Shown in pieces: positions 10,804 through 21,184 of a DNA stretch of 64,000 nt. Source of the stretch: Symbiodinium natans (taxonomy: Eukaryota; Sar; Dinophyceae; Suessiales; Symbiodiniaceae); assembly GCA_905221605.1 (NCBI GenBank), contig CAJNDS010002786.1, positions 213,833-277,832 of the forward strand, written 5' to 3'. The notes beneath the pieces are model-generated. The model saw only the letters and a program-made list of their open reading frames with translations. It searched no databases and had not been told where the DNA came from. The translations under genes and the position numbers were made by a program. Position 1 is the stretch's first letter. Every line of letters begins with the position of its first letter.

Positions 10804-11201
10804 CACGATGTGACAACCAAGCAACTACCCAGGTGCCGTCCCACAAAGAGTGGAATCCTTCCTTTGCCTATGGGCGTGTGGCAGCCTGAGCAGCCACCTG
10901 CGGCCCCCTGCACGGATCCTCCGCACTCTCCCAGAGAGCAACCAATGCATGTGGCATGCCATGGGTTTAGGGTTCAGGGTTTATTGTCTTTCGCCACCTA
11001 GTTAGTCCCACCGTCTTATGATATTGGCCATGGGGAGACATTGCGCATGGCGCACGCTCACGGCACCCCGGCGGCTACAGGATTTCCTAAGCAGCTGAGG
11101 CATCCACCCGCCAAGACCAGGCTTGTAAGGGAGATGCGCTTGCCGGAGCCCCGGCGCTTTTTGAGGAAGTGATGAATGAACCCGAAAGCCTAAACCCTAA
11201 C

Positions 11202-12012
11202 GCATGATGCCATTTTGGGCTCAAGCGCGTATGCATGCCATTTTTGCGTAGGCTCCAAAGCTTCCGAGACCTACAGCAGCGATCGTGTCTCATTTTTTGC
11301 ATGCCCCCATGGCGTTGATTTTGCTGTGGGTGGCTTTTCACACCAGCCTTGCGCTTGCGGAAACAACCGACACGGAAGTCATGATCACCAGCACCCTGCC
11401 CAATGATGATGACTGCTTACACGCTGATTCCTCGTGTGCCCTACAAGCTTTGCAGCGCCACGGGTCCCTGGGCACCGTGCAGACGGCAGCAGACGAAATC
11501 TCCTCAACGAGTTGTCCATCACAATGTGAGCGTTGCAGAGCCGGCGGGGGGGATGGTGGGGTGGAATTGGTGGACGGCAAGTGCACGCACCACTGCTCCA
11601 GCTTCGGATTTTGTGGCACCTCGGCCGCTTATAAGTTTCAAGGTTCTGTCGACTGCACTTCATGCGGCGCAGTCCTGGTACCATCCAGAAGATGCGACAG
11701 CAAGTGCTACTCTCCGCACTGCCGTGATGGCGGCAGTGGTGACGGCGGCATTCCATTGCAGAAGGGCGTTTGCACAAGCTACTGCTCTGTGTTTCGACAT
11801 TGCGGAACCTCGAACATGTACAGCTGGCGAGGAACTGACTGCACCGCCTGCCGATTTGAGGTGTGGAGGTAGCCCGCAACGTCCTTCGCTGTTCCCCCGT
11901 GAAGTCTCCAAATTTCAGCACACTCCGCGCAGCCAATGAGCTGCCACATTTGACAGAGCACGCTGCCAAGGAGCCCCTGCGCACCCAGGCATAAAACAAA
12001 AAAAGCATGGTG
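11202..12012 (+). mobile_element. Retroposed mRNA unit: SL relic, CDS, A-rich tail, flanking direct repeat
   Basis: Positions 11210-11225 read CCATTTTGGGCTCAAG. The conserved end of the dinoflagellate spliced leader is CCATTTTGGCTCAAG, so only one G is extra. An intronless 195-aa frame follows, then an A-rich run at 11991-12004. GCATGATG (11202-11209) and GCATGGTG (12005-12012) bracket the unit as a 7/8 direct repeat. Together these fit reverse transcription and reinsertion of a trans-spliced mRNA. Confidence 0.65.
11285..11872 (+). CDS. Secreted cysteine-rich protein with two tandem GGGDGG/CGTS domains
   Basis: The 195-aa frame is uninterrupted. Residues 1-31 form a signal peptide (hydrophobic ALILLWVAFHTSLALA; a second ATG at 11309 would give an equally good signal). 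After a spacer containing CALQALQR, a motif common in dinoflagellate secreted proteins, two copies follow of a domain of roughly 55 residues: C-x3-C-x2-C-R-x-G-x-G-D-G-G-x-x-L-x-x-G-x-C-T-x2-C-S-x-F-x2-C-G-T-S-x2-Y-x3-G-x-D-C-T-x-C. They are at about residues 79-122 and 131-192. Cysteine pairing and export to the surface or lumen are likely. I do not recognise the domain. The upstream SL relic suggests it came from an mRNA copy, so it may be either an active retrogene or a recent one. Confidence 0.72.
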   Translation: MSHFLHAPMALILLWVAFHTSLALAETTDTEVMITSTLPNDDDCLHADSSCALQALQRHGSLGTVQTAADEISSTSCPSQCERCRAGGGDGGVELVDGKCTHHCSSFGFCGTSAAYKFQGSVDCTSCGAVLVPSRRCDSKCYSPHCRDGGSGDGGIPLQKGVCTSYCSVFRHCGTSNMYSWRGTDCTACRFEVWR

Positions 12013-12116
12013 GTGACTTTGCTCCAGGCCAGAGTGGATGCACCGCCACCTCGAGACCAATCAGGCCAGGCTGCGCTGCATGGGATCTGCCGGTTCTTGA
12101 AGATGAGCGTCGGGAA

Positions 12117-12261
12117 TATATATATATATATCTCACATATAAATATGGAATATTTATTTTTATATTATATATATATGATATATATATATATAATTTATAT
12201 AAATAGAAACATAAATATAAATATAAATATAAATATAAAAATAAATATAAATACAGAATAT

Positions 12262-12292
<31 letters not shown>

Positions 12293-12295
12293 CAT
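12117..12295. repeat. AT-rich simple sequence
   Basis: TATATA and AAATATA runs; no gene. Confidence 0.9.
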
Positions 12296-13124
12296 CTTTG
12301 ATATTGTTGGCAGGCTGGGTGTACTGCCACACTGCATCATGCAAGGCGCCAGGAGTACACGGTGGGCACGCCCTGGGGTCCACGACTTAGCCTACACGCG
12401 TGACGGGAAGTTGCCGCACCTGTGCTGAAGCAGCTCGCTGCAACAAAACACAAGGGTTTTGCCACATGTTGCCGCGAACTAGGGTCATGCTGAGTCATGC
12501 TTATTGTCTTTAAGTCGCAGGCATGCTGCCCAACTGGAAGTCTCTGCCTCAGCGGATTTCACCGGCTCAATCTCTTGCCTCAGATCAGATCCGGTTAGTT
12601 CAGGGTTTTAGGCTTTTAGTGCATTTACCTTGCGCATACTTACCCGGCGGCCTGGATGTAAAAGTTACCGTGCGAAAGGGTGTTTGCTCAGGCTAACAAT
12701 CAGGAGAAGGCCCCGACCTCAGACTTGCACATGTTCCCTTCGTTCAGCAGACGTCCGAGCTGCCGGCCCTTACATCCCATTGCTGGGGCCGCATAAATCG
12801 ATGAGAAGTAGGTAGCATGAAGCTGTTTCGGCGGACTCAGTTCCTATGCGCGTGGCGATCCGTATCTCGTGCATAATACTCAGGTGAGCAGCGGTTTCTT
12901 TTTGCTAAAAGTTAAACTTAAACGCTTGAGTACGCCGCCTCGGCAGCCCGGCCGGCTTAATGCGGGGGGGGGGGGGGGGGGCAGGGGCTTCGGGGCGGAA
13001 GTCGAGGCGAATTACGTACGGAAATTACTCCGGGAACCGGGACGCGAAAGTGCATGGGACTCTGGCCGCGGAAGCATGCGAAATTGCTTGCGGAAGCACG
13101 CCTGTGCGGACGCCCCATCAAATT

Positions 13125-13870
13125 ATTATATCATTATTTAAATAGATTCATATTATGATATGAAAATACTATCATTAATGTACTGTTCTTGTATGACCTT
13201 ACGTATTAGAAATATTGTTATTACATTATTGTTTCTATTTTTCGCATTATTATATTACTATATTGTTACATGATTACGTGTTTATTTTATTATCTTATTA
13301 GGTGTTTTATTATACGATTATTTGTTTTATTATTATATTATTTTATTAATATACCAGAACATGATTACATTGTTATACTTTCATATTTACATTTACATTA
13401 TTCTATTTTACATGCTTACATTGTTTGTTCATTAATATATTGTTCTCATATTACATTGTTATTGTTAGTATATTTGTGTTTTTCCATTTCTTATATTCTC
13501 ATAGTGTTATGTTCTTATATCATTATATCATTTTATTGTTATAGCATTTTTGTTATATTATATTATTATATTGTGATATTAATAACAATTATGGTATAAT
13601 CTTTACTATATATGATATATGGTTATATTACTATTTTCTTCTTTTTCCATTATTATACTATTATATCATTATATTCTATTAGTATATTAGTATCTGATTA
13701 TATTCTTATTTTATTCTTACAGTCTTATCGCCTTATATTCTGATATGTGTTCTTATATTCTTATTGTATTATCTTAAATTGTATGTATAGAATACTATAT
13801 TGTTAGATTACTGTATTTTGCATAGTGTTATACTTGTATCTTATGTGATGATATTGATGTGTTATAATAA
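13125..13870. other. AT-rich island of about 750 bp
   Basis: The stretch is almost entirely T/A with TTATTATATT-type units, flanked by GC-rich DNA (poly-G at 12963-12981 and CGCGGAGACAAACGCGGCGG at 13908). No gene or RNA is recognised. Confidence 0.8.
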
Positions 13871-14202
13871 CGTTTCTCAAAGAGTGAAACCAGCTCTGGA
13901 AAGCGTCCGCGGAGACAAACGCGGCGGACGAGTAGAAACTGCACTCGCGCAAGGGTTCCGCGGAAGGGTTCGTTATTTCATGGAAAGCCCTGTAGGCTAC
14001 ACGCGTCAATGCACAGAAGCTTGTGGCGTGCACTGGAAGCGTAATGTAACAATATCGTATTATAGTAATATGATATCATACAGTATAACGATAAGAATAT
14101 AAGAATATAAGAATCATGTGCCGTGGGTGCCCACTCTGACAGAGAGTGGTACTAGCAGGTCATTCCATCAATGGCACTCTCCCAGATGCCGAGGCATGCT
14201 TC

Positions 14203-14245
14203 GGGTTTAGGGTTTAGGGTCTGGGGTTTAGGGTTTAGGGTTTAG
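14203..14245. repeat. Telomere-like block (TTTAGGG)
   Basis: Five units with one CTGGGG interruption, 60 bp upstream of the exon at 14307. Confidence 0.85.
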
Positions 14246-14306
14246 CGTGCTGGGAGTAGAGTGATGAGTGCCTGCGAGTACCTTCAGCACCGCCTGATGC
14301 GCACAG

Positions 14307-14544
14307 GTCCGTCGAGGAGGCAGAGGCCTTGGTCCGCTCCACGTTTGGCGAAATTGCGACGCTCTTGCCTCAGCTCCTGGCGACGACTTTGGGTCAAACT
14401 CTGGGGCACCTCGTTCCCAGGAGAAGCAAGATCAAGCAGATTGCAGCGAATCTTTTCCAGCATGCTCGGGGCCTGAATTCTCAAGTTGCGATGTTGGAGC
14501 TCCCTGCATACTGCATGCTTCCCCTGGTTCTTAGTAGGGAATGA
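14307..14544 (+). CDS. Coding-like exon, unknown, running into an inverted-repeat element
   Basis: After CGCACAG|G the frame reads SVEEAEALVRSTFGEIATLL and on to LNSQVAMLELPAYCMLP. It looks like an alpha-helical segment. A telomere-like block ends 60 bases upstream and a family E element starts at 14526, truncating the frame. No family is recognised. Confidence 0.35.
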
Positions 14545-14619
14545 AGGAATTCGCGCCCTATGTAACCCTTTAAGGGGTTACATGGGGTACCGCATTCCCT
14601 CATTCCCTACGAAGAACCA
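14526..14619. mobile_element. Family E inverted-repeat element
   Basis: GGTTCTTAGTAGGGAATGAA pairs with CATTCCCTACGAAGAACC. A central TAACCCTTTAAGGGGTTA forms a second hairpin. Confidence 0.8.
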
Positions 14620-14917
14620 TCCAGTGATCATATGGTGCACAGTCAGGCGGCCAAGCCACCAAGCGAAGACAGCAGACTGAAGTCCGTAGTTCGAAGCCAG
14701 GACCAGGGGAGTTTGGAGCTTGCGAGAGGGGCCGCGACAGAGGGTTTAGGGTTTAGGGTTTCTGAGATCTTGATGGTAGTTGGGGGGACTCGGCATGATG
14801 AAATGTTAGGAGCTGGAATTCATCCGCATGAGTCGTCAAGACGTTGAGCCTCCAAATCTTGTTCGAACGATGCAGAGGCAGGATTGCCAGACTTTGCATG
14901 AATCTGTCATGATCGAT

Positions 14918-15009
14918 AGGATTTAGGGTTTAGGGTCTATTAGGGTTTATTCGGGTTTATTAGGATTTATTAGGGTTTCTTAGGGTTTATTAGGGTTTAG
15001 GGTTTAGAA
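14918..15009. repeat. Telomere-like block with 10-mer TTTATTAGGG variants
   Basis: Units alternate TTTAGGG with TTTATTAGGG and TTTCTTAGGG. Confidence 0.85.
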
Positions 15010-15110
15010 AAATCGATTCGCCTGTCATGTCCCGGCCCTGAAAGGCTGTTCCAAGAGGAGCTCATGGACAGAACGCCCAAGGAAGCCGCCATCTGAGAGC
15101 CGTCTCAAGC

Positions 15111-15216
15111 TCATCCATATCCCCCTTGGGAATTATTTTATTTCTATTTATATAAAAAAACCCAAGAGGATGTTAACAAAATGTAAGTCTTTGTTAGGGT
15201 TCTAAGGGGAGCAGAG
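15111..15216 (+). mobile_element. Introner family II copy outside a recognised gene
   Basis: CATATCCCCCTTGGGAATTATTTT at the left, GGATGTTAACAAAA in the middle and TTAGGGTTCTAAGGGGAG at the right follow the same order as the intron at 4729-4848 (GGAGGATATTAGAAAT, then AAGGTTCCAAGGGGAG). No coding frame is convincing on either side, so this may mark a decayed gene. Confidence 0.6.
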
Positions 15217-15318
15217 GCATGCAGTAGGCCGGAAGCTGTGCTGCGCAGCGCAGTGCGCCGCTGAGCTGCCGAAGGCAGAGCAGGGTTTCACCTGCATGGC
15301 GTTGTGCAGGTGCTGCGA

Positions 15319-15357
15319 GGGTTTAGGGTTTAGGGTTTAGGGTTTAGGGTTTAGGGA
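15319..15357. repeat. Telomere-like block (TTTAGGG)
   Basis: Five exact units, 100 bp downstream of the free-standing introner. Confidence 0.9.
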
Positions 15358-16979
15358 ATCTTTGGAGCAAAACCTCTGAGAAAACAGATCGGGAAGTTGT
15401 ATTTTCAACGTGTTCCAACTTCCGCTGGGTCTGCTGTTTCCCATCTGCGGGCTGCCAGCCGCGAACGTCAATCAGATGCTGCAGCACCTGCTAGGACCAC
15501 TAGGAGCAGAATTCACAACACCACAAACACGGCAGCCCACCGAGAAGAAAAAAGAAGAGCGCGGCATCTTCCGTGACGCGGATTGAGTTGGGGGCCAACT
15601 TGAGGGGTGCCGTTTCCAACACGCCGCCAGGGTCGGCGGAGAAGGGACGTTGGGCAAGTGCATAATCATACCCCGAAACATACCCGAAGTCTTGCAAAAA
15701 AGCCCCCCATCGTGGGAACCCTTTCTCACATGTGTCTCTGTGCTCGGAATCTGTGCACAACCGATGCAGTGCTGAAGCTCATGTAGGGATAATGACAGCA
15801 AACCCCTCGCACTTCGATGCCGTAGGCTCACCGGCATGAGTCTGAATGTCTGCACCACCGGCGACTCCACCAAGTCCACGGACGCCCTGGTACACTACAT
15901 CGACCTTAACATGGAGCAAATGAAGATCCACATGCTGGCATCATGGCAGCTTGACTCGGCCAACTTAACTGCGAGGGATGACCACGTCAGACTCCGAGCA
16001 GGTGATATTGTCACAACGTTAGCGCTTTTGGCTCTATCGTCACTATTATATATTGTACTCGTCGGGAAGATTATTTTGAATTTATTGACAATCACTACAT
16101 AAACAACTCTTAGCAAATGCAAAAGGACGTGGCTATGATAAAACAGGCTAGAAACTGGATACGTCATTATGTTCATTCCTATCAGTACTAGTATTCTTAC
16201 TACTATTGGTACTGTTATTAGTATCATTATTAGTATTGTTATGAAATTATTCTTCTTCTTCTTGTTAGTACGAAATGAGAGTGATAATGATATTGATAGC
16301 AACATCAGAAACAGGAAGACAAACATTGTTGATGAGCTCGGCCCATTGTGGACATGCTTGCGGTGCATTCTACTGACAGAGCACCGGCCCCCCCCCCCCC
16401 CCCCCCCATATCACCGTTCATATAATTTCACGCGGACTGATTCGCTTTCATTCTCGTGTTGCCATGAGCTTGTGGCCTGACGTTTCCAAACAGCAGTTTG
16501 TTTGCAAACGTGAACAGAAGTCAAAGCAGATGAATCCTTGTGATTGCACATTGGAGAATTGGATGGAGGGGGGTGCGCGCGCCCCCCGAACCCCCCCGAA
16601 CCCCCCCTCTTTCAAGCCGTGCAAGCTAGCTTCAATAGCACACGGACCGGCATTGTGCTTGCTTTGTTTAGGCCGTGCAAGCTTGCTTCAGAGCCCCCGC
16701 TCGTATAAGCTGTGCAAGCCTGCTTGCCAACGCCATCATGCTAGCAAATTAAGCGGCGTTTCATCAAGTTTATCAGCAATCCGCTTGAAGTTGATAGGAA
16801 TACTTTTAGAGGTCCCCCATGAAGAAAAACAATGTTACTAGAAATCCCATGAAGCTTCGTAGAATTCCTACTATCAAAGGTAGAAAGTCAGCCAAGCCAA
16901 GCCGCACTTAAGCAACAAAACCTGAGCCGCACCTGAGCAAACAAAGCCCCCAACCGAGCCAGGCCAAGCCAAATGCCAA
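15358..16979. other. No recognised gene; low-complexity tracts
   Basis: A weak frame starts at 15836 (MSLNVCTTGDSTKSTDALVH). AT-rich TATTAGTA repeats lie at 16160-16330, a poly-C run at 16389-16407, and three imperfect CGTGCAAGCTTGCTTC-like copies at 16617-16735. Confidence 0.45.
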
Positions 16980-17160
16980 GCCCTAAGCCCTAAACCCTAA
17001 ACCCTCAACCCTAAACCCTAAACCCTAAACAAAAAGCCCTTCCGCCGCTGCATGGTACGTCCGTGGCAACCTCCCCTTTGGGCAGCAGACCACGGGTTCC
17101 AGCCCTGTCCGATGCCTGTGGCCTAAACCCTAAACCCTAAACCCTAAACCCTAAACCCTG
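16980..17160. repeat. Two CCCTAAA blocks around an 88-bp spacer
   Basis: The blocks are 16980-17030 and 17124-17160. Upstream (16890-16975) is a related-looking AGCCAAGCC-rich degenerate repeat. Confidence 0.85.
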
Positions 17161-17464
17161 GACCAAGTTGGGGTTCGTGGACATATCCGACTAGGCATTC
17201 CGCGTCCGAAAGCTGTTCCCGCAGTGCAGATGGCGGGAGCTGAAGCCCTCGTGCACTCTTTGTGGGGCACTCTGCTTTGTAGAGCCTTGTAGAGATTCCC
17301 CCACTTGAAACCAGAGTCTTTCTGTAAACGCATGAGTTTTTAGCTTAAATTCTTGAGACCGACGCGGCGATTATCGGAACAGGGGAACAGGAACATAGTG
17401 ATTCTAGTCGGTGGCTGTTGAAGGCGGCAGTAATCCCATGATTTTTCGCATCGGCATCCCAAAT

Positions 17465-18175
17465 TTATCGAAAGATGATGGATCCATGCTCTTCTGCTTG
17501 CGTGAGGCTTCCGAGCGACAAAGAGCGAGCTTGGTGCACCAGTCTAAGTAGCAGACGCTTCAAAGCAGCATCCCACACCGAGCCAAGTCCTTGAAATATA
17601 GGATTGCCGTAAAGAAGTCTTCCAACCTCTGGATGACAAGCTACATGGCAGCTGCGCACGCCTGATGGAGCACGTGGGCGCACCTCTTAATCTACTGGCG
17701 ACCAAAGAGCTTCAGATTGTGGGGGGGGGGGGGGGGGGGAATTTCCTGCCCATGACACCGAAGCGTCGTCACGAGCTTGCAGTATGCATCGCTTTTGTTA
17801 AATGAGGCCTTCGACCTCTTCTGGCAACGCCGGCAGTTCTTGATCTTGCTGGGGGCGATGTTGTGCCTTGCCACCCATATTGCGAAGGATTCCAAGGTCA
17901 TTGCTACAAAGAATCCAAGATTGGCTTCAAAGACTAGATTCCTTTCAGCGTAAGATGTCATTCAGCAGCACGCGTCCAATCTCCCAAGATTTATGATAGA
18001 GGTGTTGAACAGATCCGTTTCGGGGCATGCATCCTGAAAGGGGACAAAACTGGCCAGAACAACGAGGGATGTGGGGCGAGCAAAAGAAGACGATGGAAGA
18101 AGGTAAGCCTTGTGGATTCATGACAACTGCTCCAGTGGTCGCAAAGTACGGTTTGTAAATCCCCTCCTGTGCCAT
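17465..18175 (-). pseudogene. Coding-like minus-strand region, one or more frame changes, unknown
   Basis: Reading leftwards, MAQEGIYKPYFATTGAVVMN runs to WEIGRVLLNDILR, then shifts frame into RNLVFEANLGFFVAMTLESF and KNCRRCQKRSKASFNKSDAY, and ends at a poly-G run (17721-17739). A further frame, VGRLLYGNPIFQGLGSVWDA, lies beyond it. The composition is protein-like throughout. The frame change at about 17950 suggests decay or an unseen intron. A zinc-knuckle-like CRRC is not enough to assign a family. Confidence 0.3.
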
Positions 18176-18316
18176 CGATAAGGTCCTTCCATCCTATCAG
18201 CCAGAACTGGAGGACCACACTTACAAGCTGTTAGAGCACCTGCATGTGTCCTTCACTGGCTGACACGGCTGGCAAGGAGCCTGAGGAGGGTGTTGCGCGC
18301 GTCGTCAAGCAGGAGC

Positions 18317-18318
<2 letters not shown>

Positions 18319-18389
<71 letters not shown>

Positions 18390-18432
18390 TGTTTGTGTGT
18401 GTGTGTTTGTGTTTGTGTTTGTGTTTGTGTTA
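18319..18432. repeat. GT microsatellite with GTTTGT interruptions
   Basis: It directly precedes the family C element at 18437. Confidence 0.92.
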
Positions 18433-18436
18433 TAAT

Positions 18437-18537
18437 TTGGGATATTCCCCCTTATACTAGCAGTCCTTAATATGGATGATAGTAGCTCCTAAGACAAATC
18501 CTGTTAAGAACTGTTAGTATAAGAGGGAACATCCCAA
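18437..18537. mobile_element. Family C inverted-repeat element
   Basis: The ends TTGGGATATTCCCCCTTATA and TATAAGAGGGAACATCCCAA pair. It follows a GT microsatellite. Confidence 0.75.
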
Positions 18538-18561
18538 GGTATCGTGTTGCTTTGTTAATTT

Positions 18562-18838
18562 TTGTTCCCACTAGCAGTCGGCGATCAGGCAAAGCGGCAA
18601 TTGAAGTTGTTCCAGTCTGCAGCGCAAGACGAGCACCACACTTACAGTGACTGCGAGACATGTTGCCATTCTGTACTGCACTTGTTTGCGAGCACGATGC
18701 CCTTTGCCCCTGATGACCTACATGACTCGTGGTGCAAGCCGCAGAAGTTCCCCTGGCAGTTTCGACGAAGCGAGCTGAATCTTAGGCTCAACTCGCGACT
18801 CAGTTCTTTTGCTCAGTTCGTTGCAGACCCCAAGGTCG
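18562..18838 (+). CDS. Coding-like exon, unknown
   Basis: The frame reads QDEHHTYSDCETCCHSVLHL, then PDDLHDSWCKPQKFPWQFRR and LSSFAQFVADPK, ending before AAG|GTCGGG, a plausible donor. It begins 25 bases after a family C element. No family is recognised. Confidence 0.35.
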
Positions 18839-19096
18839 GGAACAGAGTACTGGAATTCATTCTTTTTTTTCTCCCAAGGGGCGGTGCTACTTTCTGGATG
18901 TCACTATGCGTGGGAGCGGGCTTCTCTGAGTAAGTCTGAACTGCATTCCAGTGCCTTGCGGAGGCTGCGCTGCCGGACATCGGTAAGGCGAGGGTATGAT
19001 CCAGCTATGTACTTAGGACTCCTTATCTGTGACCCTGGTGGCACGTGAGGTGTTCCAGGGCTTCCGCCCAACCCTTGGTGTTTACAGGTGCTGAAA

Positions 19097-19137
19097 GGGG
19101 TTTAGGGTTCAGGGTTCAGGGTTTAGGGTTTAGGGTT
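19097..19137. repeat. Telomere-like block (TTTAGGG/TTCAGGG)
   Basis: Six units, two of them TTCAGGG. Confidence 0.85.
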
Positions 19138-19295
19138 GCATGATTTTGGCACAGCAGCCTGAGGCCCCGATCAACCGGACGCGCCGAGTGTTTCCGCACC
19201 AAGTCTGGACAGCTTGGCGGAGGCCAGAAGTTGCGCAAACATGCGCAAACCAACATGCCCTGGCCCTAAACCCTCTACACCCTAAACCCCAAACC

Positions 19296-19365
19296 TTGGG
19301 ATGTTCCCGCTTATACTGTCCTTCATAGGGATTCTACTCGGGGGTACTATAAGTCCTATTCAGGA
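19296..19365. mobile_element. Family C left half
   Basis: TTGGGATGTTCCCGCTTATA is followed by the interior CATAGGGATT. The right end is missing and a CCCTAAACCCCAAA block abuts the left end. Confidence 0.5.
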
Positions 19366-19371
19366 TCTTGT

Positions 19372-19590
19372 TTGGATATCCTGTCGGATCGGCTGGTAAT
19401 TGGGACCTGTAGTTTCAGTACTGCTGTGGGGTCACGGTTTAGGGTTTAGGATTTAGGGTTTAGGGTTTAGGGTTTAGGGGCTGGTTCACAGTGCAGGCAC
19501 GCTCAGTTGCTCAGACTCAGAGACCGCTCCGAGTAAAAAAACCCTGAACTCTAAACCCTAGACTCAGAGACAGCGCCGAGAAAACCCTAA
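19372..19590. repeat. Dispersed repeat copy 1, interrupted by telomere-like blocks
   Basis: It starts GATATCCTGTCGGATCGGCT and includes GGTTCACAGTGCAG and CTCAGTTGCTCAGACTCAGA. The same order occurs uninterrupted at 52805-52961. Here TTTAGGG units (19437-19481) and CCCTAAA units (from 19539) are inserted. Confidence 0.75.
19437..19481. repeat. Telomere-like block inserted in a dispersed repeat
   Basis: Left flank GGGGTCACG and right flank GGCTGGTTCAC correspond to contiguous sequence (GGTCCCG, seven bases, GCTGGTTCAC) at about 52873-52899. Confidence 0.85.
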
Positions 19591-19647
19591 ACCCTAAACC
19601 CCAGCAAAAAACCCTAAACCCTAAACCCTAAACCCTAAACCCTAAAC
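19539..19647. repeat. Telomere-like blocks enclosing a copied 20-mer
   Basis: CCCTAAA units, then GACTCAGAGACAGCGCCGAG, then further CCCTAAA arrays. The 20-mer repeats sequence found 60 bp upstream (GACTCAGAGACCGCTCCGAG). Confidence 0.85.
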
Positions 19648-19782
19648 CATTGACATTTTGGAAGTTCACACTGGGGCCTCAGGCGTTGCAGGTCGCCCAT
19701 GGGCTGTTGGGCCGTTCAGCCCAGCATGCCGCCCCGCGCGAAGTAACGGAGGTGAACGAAGTCTGCTTCCCAGACACGGCAC

Positions 19783-19830
19783 TTTAGGGTTTAGGGTTTA
19801 GGGTTTATGGTTTAGGGTTTAGGGTTTTTG
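19783..19830. repeat. Telomere-like block (TTTAGGG/TTTATGG)
   Basis: Six to seven units with one substitution. Confidence 0.85.
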
Positions 19831-20003
19831 GTTTATCTGCCCCTTGCAGAATGAAGCTTCCGGAGCTGAGGTGTTAAAGCGCTGCTTGAATCTGACCAAG
19901 GAGTCTCTTAGCTGCTTGCCTCCTCTTGACTGCTACGGGCATCTTCTTTAAAGAGTTCTGAGGTATAGGCATATAAGTTTTTCTAAAATTTTTTAAGGGC
20001 CCA

Positions 20004-20127
20004 TACTTGAAGGTTCATGGGCAGTTATATGTCGGCTTATAAGTACCCTAAATAAGGTGATAACCAGTTATCACTATTAGTTACCCTACTTAGAACCCCA
20101 TTTCTAGCTACCCAAACCTCCCAAGTA
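20004..20127. mobile_element. Family B inverted-repeat element
   Basis: The left end TACTTGAAGGTTCATGGGC and a right end CCCAAGTA are slightly degraded. CCCTAAA units start immediately to the right. Confidence 0.7.
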
Positions 20128-20188
20128 GCCCTAAACCCTAAACCCTAAGCCCCAAGCCCTACACCCTAAACCTTAAACCCTAAACCCT
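20128..20188. repeat. Telomere-like block (CCCTAAA), attached to family B
   Basis: It begins at the last base of the family B right end and includes CCCCAAG and CCTTAAA variants. Confidence 0.85.
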
Positions 20189-20290
20189 GTTGGCCCATAG
20201 TAGGGGACCACGTAACTTCCCTGAGATGTGAGATGTTGCCATCAGTTTGTGAGAGGACATGCCGAGACCACTTCTCCGCGAGGTGCCCAT

Positions 20291-20346
20291 TTAGGGTTTA
20301 GGGGGGGTTTAGGGTTTAGGGTTTAAGGTTTAGGGTTTAGGGTTTT
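20291..20346. repeat. Telomere-like block (TTTAGGG)
   Basis: It contains a G-run expansion (TTTAGGGGGGG) and a TTTAAGG variant. Confidence 0.85.
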
Positions 20347-20484
20347 GGGTTGGCGCCCTCAGACAAGCCGGTCAACGAGGGTTGAGGAAGTTTAGGGTTT
20401 GCAGAATTCTTGTGCTCTGGGGAGGATGCTGTGGCAGCTGAGCACGGCAAAGCCTGGTGGCCAAGATGGGCCTTGCTGTAATTG

Positions 20485-20646
20485 CTTGGAGGTTCATGGG
20501 TAGTTCTAAGTGGGGTCATAAGTAGGCTAACTATAGTTTTTAAGTGGGGTCTTAAGTAGGGTAACTTTAATTATATCTGGTTATAAGTTATAATCTTATT
20601 TAGGATACTGTGAACCCTACTTATAGCTACCCATGACCTTCAAGTA
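20485..20646. mobile_element. Family B element with internal duplication
   Basis: The left end CTTGGAGGTTCATGGG and right end CCATGACCTTCAAGTA pair. The AAGTGGGGTCTTAAGTAGG segment occurs twice inside. Confidence 0.7.
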
Positions 20647-21127
20647 GGGCCACAGCTCCTGTGCCAAGGGAAAGAGAGCGAGTCCTCAGGTAACCGCATT
20701 TGAAGCCCGATTCCACGCCTTCGTTGTGGAGGTGGTCCAGTTGGTGAAGCAGGCGGGCTTTTAGGGTTTAGGGTTTAGGGTTGTGCTTGTCCAAGTTGCG
20801 CGCACGCTGTATGGCTGCGAGGTCCCTGAGGGAGGCATGGCATTGCTTCCAGCCGGCAACGCCCTGAGATCAGATCTGGACAATCAAGGGGAGGGACAAA
20901 TCCACATCCCAAGCACTTTAGTCTCGGGGTCCCTAAACCCCAAGCCTCAGTTTTTTCTCTTTCTATGGGCAATCATTCTCGGAACGAGTCCCTACAATGT
21001 GGCCTGAGTGTCAGCTAGGCAGGTGGCAAAAACCCTAAGCCCTAAACCCTTATAAGCCCTAAACAGTCACTTTCCGAATCACCTAAAAAGGGCACTCTGT
21101 AAAACAACTCAGTAGCTTGTGCTAAAT

Positions 21128-21184
21128 CGGGGTGTACGATAACAAGGGACCAATAAGGTACCCCAAATATCGTAAACCCCCAAA
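21128..21184. mobile_element. Short family D-like element
   Basis: CGGGGTGTACGATAACAAGG pairs with TATCGTAAACCCCC. It is only about 57 bp. Confidence 0.4.

Noticed and set aside
17721-17739. Homopolymer G runs as regulatory quadruplexes
   Set aside because: Poly-G/C runs at 12963, 16389, 17721 and 34911 have no consistent position relative to genes and are prone to assembly error.
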